Source of the DNA: Chloroflexota bacterium
GTDB taxonomy: Bacteria > Chloroflexota > Anaerolineae > Fen-1058
Direction of reading: 5' to 3'
NCBI GenBank assembly: GCA_016219235.1
Contig: JACRBO010000011.1
Location: forward strand, 1 to 41,813
DNA length: 41,813 nt
Part shown: piece by piece, positions 17,801-25,898 of the stretch
Position numbering within the stretch: the first letter of the stretch is position 1
Layout: every line of letters begins with the position of its first letter
The notes under the pieces: generated by a model
What the model saw: only the letters and a program-made list of their open reading frames with translations
Databases searched by the model: none
Told to the model about the DNA's origin: nothing
Program-made: the position numbers and the translations under genes

Positions 17801-20800
17801 CGGATTGGCCGCTGCTGGGCGAGCATCGCGTGTATGGTACGCCGGTGTTCCCCGCCACGGCGTATGTCGAGCTGGTGTTGGCAGCCGCGCGCGAGACTTT
17901 CGGCGAAGGCGTGTACGCGCTTGAAGAGCTGGTCATTCAACACGCGCTCACCGTGCCGGACGACGAAACCCGCACCGTGCAAGTCGTGCTGTCGCCCGCG
18001 CAAGACGGACTGGCCGATTTTCAAGTGTTCAGCGCCGCCGACTCGGAGTGGCAGCTGCATATGTCCGGCAATCTGCGGTTATCCGCCGGTCTCGCTACGC
18101 CCGTCGGTACGTTGGAGGGCGCGCGCCTACGCTGCCTGACCGACATCGCACCAGCCCGATTTTACGAGCGTATCGCTGAACGCGGGTTGGAATACGGACC
18201 GCATTTTCAGAGTATCCGGCGATTAACGATCGATCCGCAGCGCACCGAAGTTGTGGCGCAGATTCAGCTGGCTGACGACTTTGCCGCCGACACAGAGGCG
18301 TATCGTTTTCATCCCGCAGTGCTGGATGCATGCTGGCAGGCGATCGGCGCGGCTTTTCTAATCGAGTCCGATCCTAATGGCGATGCGATCTATTTGCCAA
18401 TCGGCTGCGATTGCATCAACGTGTTGCGTTCGCCCGCCGGGGAAGTCTGGAGTCACGCCACAGTACTGGCTGCCAACGGCACGAACCGCGAGATCATCAG
18501 CGCCGATCTACACGTGTTTGATGCGTCGGATCAATTGATCGCCGAGGTACGTGGCTTGCATTTCAAACGTGCGCCGCGTGAAGCGCTGCTTTCGCGTCCC
18601 GTAAATTTTGATGACTGGCTTTACCAGATCGAATGGCGATCGGCGCTGCCTGGCTCTCAGCCTGTAACGCTGGCTAATAGCGCCTGGTTAATCTATGCCG
18701 ACGAACACGGCGCGGCGATGGAACTGTCCCGGCAGCTGCAAGCGCGCGGCGCGGACTGTGTGCTGGTTCAACGCGGAGACGAATCGATAACGCCAGCCTT
18801 GCTGGCTCGATCGGATTGGCGCGGCATCCTGCATCTCTGGTCGCTCGATGGCGGGCGCGCCGCAGCTGATCACAGCGGCCGCAGTGTGCTGCACCTGGTT
18901 CAAGCCCTGGCGCAGATGAAGCAGCCACCGCGCCTGTGGTTGGTCACGCGCGGGGCACAGTCCGTTCGATCAGGCGAAGATGTTGCGATCGATCAAGCGC
19001 CGCTGTGGGGCCTGGCTGCGACGATCACGCTCGAACAACCTGAGTTACACTGCGCGTGCATCGACCTTGATCCATCGGCGTCGGTCGATCAGGCCGCTCA
19101 AGCGTTGTTGTCTGAAATGACTTCAACTGATAGTGAAGATCGCATCGCGTATCGGGGCGGCGACCGTTTCGTGGCACGGCTCACACGTCACACCGCTCGC
19201 ACTGCGCAACAGGCCGCGCCATCTGCGGTTCAACTCGCCATTCCGTCGCGCGGCTTGCTTGACAATTTGACGTTGCAGCCCGTGTCGCGCCGTACGCCCG
19301 GTCACGGTGAAGTGGAAATTCGCGTGCGCGCCACCGGCCTCAACTTCCGCGACGTGTTGAACGCGCTCGGCATGTACCCCGGCGACGCGGGCGCGCCGGG
19401 CAGTGAATGTGCGGGCGAGATTGTCTCGGTCGGCGACGGCGTGGATCATTTGCACGCGGGCGATGAAGTGCTGGCAGCGGCTGCCGGTAGTTTCAGCACG
19501 TATGCGATCACGCGCGCTGAATTCGTCGCGCCGAAACCGCCGACGATGACGTTTGACGAAGCGGCCACGCTGCCCATCGCGTTTTTGACCGCGCAGTATG
19601 GCCTGCACCAGCTGGCGCAGCTCTCGAAGGGCGACCGCGTGTTGATTCACGCCGCGGCCGGGGGCGTGGGTCTGGCCGCCGTTCAGATCGCGCAGCGTGC
19701 CGGAGCAGAAATCTTTGGCACCGCCGGCAGCCCGGAAAAACGCGCCTACTTGCACTCGATCGGCGTGCCGCACGTGCTGGACTCGCGCACGTTGAGCTTC
19801 GCTGATGACATCACGCGACTCACCAACGGCGAAGGCGTGGACATCATCTTGAATTCGTTGGCGGGTGACTTCATCACGCAGAGCGTCAGTGTGTTGAAGC
19901 CGCACGGCTGCTTTTTGGAAATCGGCAAGCGTGACATCTGGTCCGCCGGGCGCATGGCACAGGCGCGGCCCGGGGCGGCCTATCACGTTTACGATCTTGG
20001 CGCAGTGATGCGCGACGATCCCGCTTTGATTCAAGCGCTGCTGCGCGAGTTGATGCAGTCGATCGCACGTGGTGAACTGAAGCCGCTGCCGCTGCGTGTG
20101 TTCGCATTGACCGACGCGGTCGAAGCCTTCCGCTTTATGGAGCGCGCCAGACACATCGGCAAGATCGTCGTGTCGCAACCGGCCGATCGGTCTTCACATC
20201 CGATCGCCATTCGCGCCGACGGCACGTATTTGATTACCGGCGGTCTGGGTGGTCTTGGCTTGCAGGCGGCCGGTTGGCTGGTCGAGCAGGGCGCGCGACA
20301 CGTGATCCTGATGGGCCGACACGCGCCATCGAGTGCGGCGCAAACCGCGATCAACACACTCGAGCAACAGGGCGCGCACGTGATCGTCGCGCAGGCGGAC
20401 GTCTCACAAGCCGATCAAGTCGCGGCGATCCTATCGAGCATCGATCCGGCTACGCCACTGCGCGGCATTGTTCACACGGCCGGTATCATCGACGACGGAG
20501 TGCTGGTCCAGCAGACGTGGGAACGCTTTGAGGCGGTGGCCGCGCCCAAAGCGGGCGGCGCGTGGCAGCTGCATGCTTTGACGCAAAATTATCCACTCGA
20601 TTTCTTCGTGCTGTTTTCGTCGATCGCGTCGGTGTTAGGCTCGGCCGGGCAGGGCAACTACGCGGCCGCGAACGCGGCGCTGGATGCGCTCGCGCAGCAT
20701 CGGCACGCGCACGGTCTGCCCGCGTTGAGCGTCAACTGGGGCGCGTGGAGCGACGTAGGTATGTTCGCCGCGTTGAGCGATCACGATCGCGGGCGACGCC

Positions 20801-21462
20801 TGACGCAGGGGCTGCGCTACATTTCGCCCGCGCAAGGCTGGCAGGTGTTGACACAGCTATTGCAATCGGACGCGGCGCGGAACGCGGCGCAGCTGATGGT
20901 GCTGCCGATCGATTGGCGACAGTACGATACGCGGCCGCCGCTGTTTGCCGAGATCCGATCGGACGTGAAGCCGATCGAACCGGCGGCGCGATCGGCGGCC
21001 GCCATGACGATCGTGGCTAAAGTGCAGGCCGCACCGATCAATCAGCGCCGATCGATCTTGTCGAATCACGTGCGTGAGCATGCGATCAATGTGCTGGGGC
21101 TGAGCGCCTCGTATCCGATCGATCCGCGCCAACCGTTGAGCGAGCTGGGGCTGGATTCGTTGATGGCGGTCGAACTGCGCAACGCGCTTGGCACGGGCTT
21201 CGCGCGGAGCCTGCCCGCGACGTTGTTGTTTGACTATCCGACGATCGACGGGCTGGTGGATTTTCTGACAAAAGAATTCATGCCCGTTGAGTCGCAACCG
21301 GTTCAATCGGGGGTGAGCGAACAACGCGCGGTGCCTTCATCGGCCACTGACTTAACGGCGGATCTCGCCATGGCAGACCTTGCCACGTTATCGGAAGATG
21401 AAGCCGAGGCTTTATTGCTGCAGGAACTGGCATCCGGCCAGCAAGGACGGCGGAATGGCTGA
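14872..21462 (+). CDS. PKS2: fully reducing module KS-AT-DH-ER-KR-ACP
   Basis: This 2,196-aa module should add one fully saturated two-carbon unit. An N-terminal coiled docking helix (about 10-33, LKRALVALKKLRAKLDTIEQA) is followed by KS (40-460; C211, H344, H384). AT is at about 563-880 (S680 in GHSVGE; HAFH at 780-783, the malonyl-type signature). DH is at about 952-1235 (HRVYGTPVFP with H985; D1152 in DACWQ, both motifs intact). ER is at about 1455-1770 (GGVGL at 1597-1601). KR is at 1784-2030 (GGLGGLG at 1790-1796, Y1930; IDD at the LDD position, B-type). ACP is at about 2060-2125 (S2096), then an acidic tail LSEDEAEALLLQEL. The AT carries an insert at residues about 620-647 encoded by repeat-like DNA. 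The start overlaps the PKS1 stop (ATGA), with AGGGGAG 5 bp upstream. ER and KR are very close in sequence to those of PKS4. Confidence 0.96.
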   Translation: MSTAPDVNDDAGQLKRALVALKKLRAKLDTIEQARTEPVAIIGIGCRLPGGVNSPAAYWHLLRNGLDAISEVPAERWNAAAFFDPDEAPGTVRTPYGAFIQDVDQFDPHFFGIAPREAASMDPQQRIVLEVAWAALEDAGLVPARLAGSRTGVFVGIGLNDYSRLQVPDQTLDPGLIDNYFTSGNALCITPNRLSYLLDLRGPSLAIDSACSSSLAAIHVACQSLRSGESTLALAGGVNLILAPATSISLTKFLAPDGRCKTFDARADGYARGEGAIVIVLKLLSKAVADGDSIYAVIRGSAVNQDGFSSGLTVPNGVAQQAMLREALANAGVRPEQIDYVEAHGTGTSLGDPIEANALGEVLGRLRTAGHYLAIGSVKTNIGHLEAGAGIAGLVKVALALKHGELPPSLNYTSPNPHIPFDELHLRVQTRLTPWPRRDHPPLAGVSSFGFGGTNAHAILQAPPDREVKATHPVQPVQLLTLSAKTDQALRELAQRYADQFDAQPSLAVADVCYSANTGRSVFAHRAASVAESLAQLQTDLAAFARGEETANVIVGQVQRSAKPKIAWLFTGQGAQYIDMGRQLYETQPTFRAALDRCDAILRPYFGKSLLSVIYPDLAFSDRQHLHRAADAVQVSAINTQPSTIDQTAFTQPALFAIEYALAELWKSWGIEPAAVLGHSVGEYMAACVAGVFSLEDGLKLIAARGRLMQQLPAGGAMAAVFATEAVVRAACAPYSSTVSFAAINGPDNSVISGVGADVQAVVDQLHSQGIKSRRLIVSHAFHSHLMDPMLDEFEQVARTIEFHAPRLPLISNVTGRVWQPGEVPDARYWRDHIRAAVRFADGIETLHQQGFELYLEIGPNPTLIGMAQRCVPEGAGVWLASLRSGQSDWRTLLKSAGTLFAQGVAVDWSGLDGEYTRQRVSLPTYPFQHERYWFAAGSRTSARRLPGASAIHPLLGSRLRSPAIKGSAFETPLSVADWPLLGEHRVYGTPVFPATAYVELVLAAARETFGEGVYALEELVIQHALTVPDDETRTVQVVLSPAQDGLADFQVFSAADSEWQLHMSGNLRLSAGLATPVGTLEGARLRCLTDIAPARFYERIAERGLEYGPHFQSIRRLTIDPQRTEVVAQIQLADDFAADTEAYRFHPAVLDACWQAIGAAFLIESDPNGDAIYLPIGCDCINVLRSPAGEVWSHATVLAANGTNREIISADLHVFDASDQLIAEVRGLHFKRAPREALLSRPVNFDDWLYQIEWRSALPGSQPVTLANSAWLIYADEHGAAMELSRQLQARGADCVLVQRGDESITPALLARSDWRGILHLWSLDGGRAAADHSGRSVLHLVQALAQMKQPPRLWLVTRGAQSVRSGEDVAIDQAPLWGLAATITLEQPELHCACIDLDPSASVDQAAQALLSEMTSTDSEDRIAYRGGDRFVARLTRHTARTAQQAAPSAVQLAIPSRGLLDNLTLQPVSRRTPGHGEVEIRVRATGLNFRDVLNALGMYPGDAGAPGSECAGEIVSVGDGVDHLHAGDEVLAAAAGSFSTYAITRAEFVAPKPPTMTFDEAATLPIAFLTAQYGLHQLAQLSKGDRVLIHAAAGGVGLAAVQIAQRAGAEIFGTAGSPEKRAYLHSIGVPHVLDSRTLSFADDITRLTNGEGVDIILNSLAGDFITQSVSVLKPHGCFLEIGKRDIWSAGRMAQARPGAAYHVYDLGAVMRDDPALIQALLRELMQSIARGELKPLPLRVFALTDAVEAFRFMERARHIGKIVVSQPADRSSHPIAIRADGTYLITGGLGGLGLQAAGWLVEQGARHVILMGRHAPSSAAQTAINTLEQQGAHVIVAQADVSQADQVAAILSSIDPATPLRGIVHTAGIIDDGVLVQQTWERFEAVAAPKAGGAWQLHALTQNYPLDFFVLFSSIASVLGSAGQGNYAAANAALDALAQHRHAHGLPALSVNWGAWSDVGMFAALSDHDRGRRLTQGLRYISPAQGWQVLTQLLQSDAARNAAQLMVLPIDWRQYDTRPPLFAEIRSDVKPIEPAARSAAAMTIVAKVQAAPINQRRSILSNHVREHAINVLGLSASYPIDPRQPLSELGLDSLMAVELRNALGTGFARSLPATLLFDYPTIDGLVDFLTKEFMPVESQPVQSGVSEQRAVPSSATDLTADLAMADLATLSEDEAEALLLQELASGQQGRRNG
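16730..16815 (+). repeat. Repeat-like insert in PKS2 AT loop
   Basis: Within the AT, between the LLSVIYP strand and AFTQPALFAIEYAL, lies an extra segment rich in CAATCAACA words. Bases 16741-16787 match 27768-27814 of PKS4 at 44 of 47 positions, and both begin at codon 624 of their protein. TCAGCAATCAACA occurs at 16777-16789. Confidence 0.8.
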
Positions 21463-24400
21463 ACGGGCAGATAATTTGTCGCCTTTGAAGCAAGCGATTG
21501 TGGAGATTCGCGAACTGCGAGCGCAGCTCGCGCAGCGCGACGAAGTTGAACAGGCACGCACCGAACCGATTGCGATTGTAGGCTTGAGCCTGCGTTTTCC
21601 GGGCGGGGCGCAGGCTGCCGAATCGTTCTGGCAATTGTTGCGCGATGGCGTGGACACCATCGCCGAAGTGCCGGCCGAACGCTGGGACATCGACGCTTAC
21701 TACGATGCCAACTCGACAACGCCGGGCAAGATGTCCACGCGCTTCGGCGCGTGGTTGAACGGCATCGATCAATTTGATGCGCCGTTCTTCGGCATTTCGC
21801 CGCGTGAAGCGATGAGCATGGATCCGCAGCAGCGCCTGTTGTTGGAAGTGACGTGGGAGGCTTTGGAGCAGGCGGGTCAATCACCGGAGCGATTGGCGGG
21901 TAGCGATACCGGCGTGTTTCTGGGCCTCGCCAACAGCGACTATGGTCGCTTGCTGTTCACTGATCCGGCGAAGATCGATACGTACGCCAGCACCGGCAGC
22001 GCGTTCAGCGTGACTGCCGGGCGCCTGTCATACTGGCTGGGCCTGCATGGCCCCAACATGGCGCTCGATACGGCGTGTTCGTCGTCGTTGGTGGCGGTGC
22101 ATCTCGCGGCTCAAAGCCTGCGGCGCGGCGAATGCCAGCTGGCGCTGGTGGGCGGCGTCAATTTGATCTTGACGCCTGAAGTCAACATCAACTTTTCCAA
22201 AGCGAATATGTTATCGACGGATGGCCGCTGCAAAACGTTTGATGCGCGCGCCGACGGTTACGTGCGCGGTGAAGGCTGCGCCGTGATCGTGCTGAAAAAA
22301 TTGCCGGACGCCATCGCCAATCACGATCGGGTGTTAGCGATCGTGCGCGGCTCGGCCATCAATCACGACGGTCGCAGCGGCGGCCTGACCGCGCCGAATG
22401 GTCCGGCGCAAGAAGCGGTGATCCGTGCGGCGTTGAAAGACGCCAACGTCGAAGCGGCGCAAGTAAGTTACGTTGAAGCGCACGGCACCGGCACGTCGTT
22501 GGGTGATCCGATCGAGGTACGCGCGCTCGGCGGTGTGTACGGCCGCGATCGATCCACGCCGCTGCTGATCGGTTCGGTCAAGACGAATATCGGCCATGTG
22601 GAAGCGGCGGCCGGGTTGGCCGGACTGATCAAAGTCGTGCTCATGTTGCAGCATCGGGAAATTGCGCCGCAGCTGCACTTTCAGCAGCGCAATCCCTACG
22701 TCGAATGGGATCAGTGGCCGCTGATCGTCGCCACGCAGCACGCGCCGTGGCAGGCCGATCGCCGCATCGCGGGCGTGAGTTCATTCGGGTTCAGCGGCAC
22801 CAACGCACATGTAATCGTTGAAGAGGCGCCAGGCGCGCCCCCGATCGAAGCCGCGATTGATCGACCAGTGCAGGTGTTGACGTTGTCGGCCAAAAGCGCC
22901 GCGGCTTTGAAATCCCAGGCGGCGCAATTCGAGCGTCATCTGCAACACTCAACGGATTCATTCGCCGACGTGTGTTTCACCGCGAACACCGGCCGATCGC
23001 ATTTTGCGCATCGACTGGCCGTGATCGCCTCGACGCCTGATGAAGCGCGCGAACGCTTAACGGCGTTCATGACCGGACGCGACAACGTCAACGTATTCAA
23101 CGGCCATCGGCTCGACGCGAATCCGCCCGCGGTTGCTTTTTTGTTCACGGGTTATGGCTCGCAATACGCGGACATGGGGCGTCAGCTGTACGATACGCAG
23201 CCTACCTTCCGCGCCGCGATCGATCGGTGCGACGCGATCTTCCAGTCGCAGACGGGTGAATCTCTGAAGAAATTGCTCTATTCTCAATCAGCAATCAACA
23301 ATCCCACTCTGCTGCGCTCCGGGGACTATAGTCAGCAATCAACAATCACTCAGCCCGCCGTCTTCGCCCTTGAATATGCCCTCGCCGAATTATGGCAGTC
23401 GTGGGGCGTTGAACCCGCCATCGTGGCCGGTCATAGTCTGGGTGAATACGCGGCGGCGTGTGTGGCCGGTGTCTTCAGCCTGGCCGATGGCTTGAAGCTG
23501 GTGGCTGCGCGCGATCGTTTGATGCGCGCCGTGCCTGAAGTTGGCGAGATGGTGACAGTGTTTGCCGACGAAGCCACAGTCGCGGCCACATTAGCCGCGC
23601 AGCCTGAGGTCGCGATCGCGGCGATCAACAGCCCTGAAACGGTCGTGATTTCAGGCCGCAGCGCAGCCGTTCACGCTGTCCTGGCAGAGCTGCAAGCGCG
23701 CAAGATCCGATCGCGCCGCCTGCCGATCGCGTATGCGTCGCATTCGCCGTTGATCGAACCCATCCTCGACGAGTTCGAACGCATCGCATCGGAAGTGGAA
23801 TACTCACGACCACACACCGCCTTGATGTCGAGTGTCACGGGTGAAATGATCGACGGCGCGGAAGTGGCTGACGCGAAGTATTGGCGGCGTCATCTGCGTT
23901 CGACGGTGCGTTTCGCCGCGACAATGGATACGCTCGATCAACAGGGTTATCGCGTATTTGTCGAGATCGGGCCGGCCCCGACGCTGCTTAGCCTGGGTCA
24001 ACGTTGCGTGCGCGAGCCGGCTGCCAGTCAATGGCTGCCTTCGTTGCGCGAGGGACAGGCGGATTGGGCGCAGCTGCTGGAGACACTGTCGGCGTTGTAC
24101 GTGCACGGCGCGCGGATCGACTGGGTTGGCTTCGAGCGCGATTACGTCGCCGCACGCCAGCGCGTGTCACTGCCCACGTATCCCTTTGAGCACAAGGCGT
24201 ACTGGTGGACTGAAGATCGCGCGCAGCGTGTGATACCTGCAGCGACGACATCGCAACGTTGGGCGGATGTGATCGATGCGGGCCGGCGACAAGCCCAACA
24301 AGCGCCGTTGGATCTGGCGCTAAATACGTATGCCGAAAAACAGCGCTGCCTCAGCGAACTGACGATTGGCTATGTGTACAACGCACTGGGCGCGTTAGGC

Positions 24401-25897
24401 GCGTTTGCGCAGGCGGGCGAAGAACAATCGATCGACTCACTTTTGGCGCGCTGCAACATTGCGCCGACGTACCGCAATTTGATGGGGCGCTGGTTGAACA
24501 AGCTCGTCGACGCCCGCCGGCTGGAACGGCGATCCGATGGCGTGTATGTTGCGGCGCAGCCGTTCGCTCAGCGTTCGTTGGAGGCCACGTGGGTTGAAGC
24601 GCAGGCGGCCCTGGCGGATGTGCCGTTCCTGATCGACTACGTTCGACGCTGCGGCGAGGCGCTGCCCGGAGTGTTGACGGGGCAGATCAGCGCTCTGGAA
24701 ACGCTGTTTCCCGATGGATCATTTGCCACGACCGAAGCGTTGTATCAAGACTGGGCGCAGGCCCGCTACTTCAACAACGTGGTGCGGGCCGTCGTCGAAG
24801 CGGCCGCGCGCAGCGGTGATCGGCTGCGCGTGATCGAGTTGGGGGCGGGCACCGGCTCGACGACCTCGGCGGTCCTGCCGGCGCTGTCACGCGATCGGAC
24901 GACGTACACCTTCACCGATGTGTCCGATCTGTTTCTCGATCGCGCCCGCGAGAAATTTGCGGCCTATCCGTTCGTGCGTTACGGGCTGCTCAACATCGAG
25001 CAGGACCCGGCGGCGCAGGGTTATGCGCGCCACGGCTATGACGTCGTCATCGCGGCGAATGTCTTGCATGCCACGCACAATGTGGATGAAACCCTGCAAC
25101 ACGTTCAATCACTGTTGGCGGCGCAGGGCGTGTTGGTGCTGTATGAAGCGACGCGGCAGATTTCATGGTACGACATTACGACCGGTCTGATCGAAGGCTG
25201 GCAGCGCTTCGACGACGATGTGCGCAGTGCGCAGGATTATCCGTTGTTGTCGCCCGCGCAGTGGGCTCAAGTTTTGCGGGCTGCCGGTTTCACAGACGTG
25301 GTCAGCTGGCCGGAAGCCGGGTCGGCGGCTGATGTGCTGGGCCTGCACGTGATCGTCGCGCGACCGCCGCAGTCGAACGGGACCGTCGAGGGTGAAGCGC
25401 CGATCGAGCAGGTGGAAACCGATCGGGCCGTGCCGATCCAATCGGCCGGGCAAGCGCCGTCCATCGATCTATTGAATCAGCTGCAAGCTGCGCTGCCTGA
25501 TGAGCGCCACGATATCTTGATCGGTTTTGTGCGCCAGCACGTGGTACGCATTCTCCGGCTCGATCCGAACGAGCCGCTCGATCGCCGGGCGCGCTTGATG
25601 GACATCGGCGTCGATTCCCTGATGGCCGTTGAACTGCGCAGCCGGTTGAGCGGCGGGCTGGGTCTGGCGCAGAATCTGCCGGCGACGTTAATCTTTGATT
25701 ATCCGACCATCGAAGCCATTGCCCGGTATCTGCTGTATGATCTGCTGGCGCTGGCGGATGGGTCAGCCGCGCCAACGGAACCTGTCGCTTCAAGTTACGG
25801 CGAGGCAGGCCCATCATCGACGGTCGATGAGCTCGAGCAGATGTCGGATGAAGAAGTCACCGCGCTGCTCATGAAGAAATTGAGGTCACGAACCTGA
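21455..25897 (+). CDS. PKS3: non-reducing methylating module KS-AT-MT-ACP
   Basis: This is a 1,480-aa module with no DH, ER or KR, so it should leave a beta-keto (or enol-derived) group. The start at 21455 is chosen because it has AAGGA 7 bp upstream, begins the docking helix (LSPLKQAIVEIRELRAQLAQ), and overlaps the PKS2 stop by only 8 bp; the in-frame ATG at 21380 would lie inside PKS2. KS is at about 32-455 (C208, H343, H381). AT is at about 558-870 (S661; YASH at 760-763, the methylmalonyl-type signature; GQGxQ reads GYGSQ, Y567). The methyltransferase region is at about 928-1305 (ELGAGTG at 1128-1134; NVLHAT). ACP is at about 1350-1420 (S1388), with the tail MSDEEVTALLMKKL. The MT differs from those of PKS4 and PKS5 after its SAM site (SWYDITTGLIEGWQRF). 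C-methylation is likely, but O-methylation of an enol is a real alternative in a module lacking KR. Confidence 0.94.
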   Translation: MAERADNLSPLKQAIVEIRELRAQLAQRDEVEQARTEPIAIVGLSLRFPGGAQAAESFWQLLRDGVDTIAEVPAERWDIDAYYDANSTTPGKMSTRFGAWLNGIDQFDAPFFGISPREAMSMDPQQRLLLEVTWEALEQAGQSPERLAGSDTGVFLGLANSDYGRLLFTDPAKIDTYASTGSAFSVTAGRLSYWLGLHGPNMALDTACSSSLVAVHLAAQSLRRGECQLALVGGVNLILTPEVNINFSKANMLSTDGRCKTFDARADGYVRGEGCAVIVLKKLPDAIANHDRVLAIVRGSAINHDGRSGGLTAPNGPAQEAVIRAALKDANVEAAQVSYVEAHGTGTSLGDPIEVRALGGVYGRDRSTPLLIGSVKTNIGHVEAAAGLAGLIKVVLMLQHREIAPQLHFQQRNPYVEWDQWPLIVATQHAPWQADRRIAGVSSFGFSGTNAHVIVEEAPGAPPIEAAIDRPVQVLTLSAKSAAALKSQAAQFERHLQHSTDSFADVCFTANTGRSHFAHRLAVIASTPDEARERLTAFMTGRDNVNVFNGHRLDANPPAVAFLFTGYGSQYADMGRQLYDTQPTFRAAIDRCDAIFQSQTGESLKKLLYSQSAINNPTLLRSGDYSQQSTITQPAVFALEYALAELWQSWGVEPAIVAGHSLGEYAAACVAGVFSLADGLKLVAARDRLMRAVPEVGEMVTVFADEATVAATLAAQPEVAIAAINSPETVVISGRSAAVHAVLAELQARKIRSRRLPIAYASHSPLIEPILDEFERIASEVEYSRPHTALMSSVTGEMIDGAEVADAKYWRRHLRSTVRFAATMDTLDQQGYRVFVEIGPAPTLLSLGQRCVREPAASQWLPSLREGQADWAQLLETLSALYVHGARIDWVGFERDYVAARQRVSLPTYPFEHKAYWWTEDRAQRVIPAATTSQRWADVIDAGRRQAQQAPLDLALNTYAEKQRCLSELTIGYVYNALGALGAFAQAGEEQSIDSLLARCNIAPTYRNLMGRWLNKLVDARRLERRSDGVYVAAQPFAQRSLEATWVEAQAALADVPFLIDYVRRCGEALPGVLTGQISALETLFPDGSFATTEALYQDWAQARYFNNVVRAVVEAAARSGDRLRVIELGAGTGSTTSAVLPALSRDRTTYTFTDVSDLFLDRAREKFAAYPFVRYGLLNIEQDPAAQGYARHGYDVVIAANVLHATHNVDETLQHVQSLLAAQGVLVLYEATRQISWYDITTGLIEGWQRFDDDVRSAQDYPLLSPAQWAQVLRAAGFTDVVSWPEAGSAADVLGLHVIVARPPQSNGTVEGEAPIEQVETDRAVPIQSAGQAPSIDLLNQLQAALPDERHDILIGFVRQHVVRILRLDPNEPLDRRARLMDIGVDSLMAVELRSRLSGGLGLAQNLPATLIFDYPTIEAIARYLLYDLLALADGSAAPTEPVASSYGEAGPSSTVDELEQMSDEEVTALLMKKLRSRT
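23279..23350 (+). repeat. Repeat-like insert in PKS3 AT loop with 16-bp direct repeat
   Basis: The 16-bp word TCAGCAATCAACAATC occurs exactly at 23288-23303 and 23332-23347. The copies start 44 bp apart, not a multiple of 3, so one is read as SAINN and the other as QQSTI. The segment sits at the same AT loop as the inserts in PKS2, PKS4 and PKS5. Confidence 0.9.
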
Positions 25898-25898
25898 C

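Noticed and set aside
19123..20178. 351-codon minus-strand frame opposite PKS2, and similar long antisense frames across the PKS and helicase genes
   Set aside because: GC-rich codon bias opens antisense frames; the translations show no family motifs and lie fully over domains with clear catalytic residues.
21427..21441. 5-bp inverted repeat at the PKS2/PKS3 junction
   Set aside because: The stem is too short and GC-rich to stand out from chance in this sequence.
21380..21454. Upstream start for PKS3 adding 25 residues
   Set aside because: It overlaps the PKS2 docking tail, has no ribosome site, and the ATG at 21455 has AAGGA and begins the docking helix.
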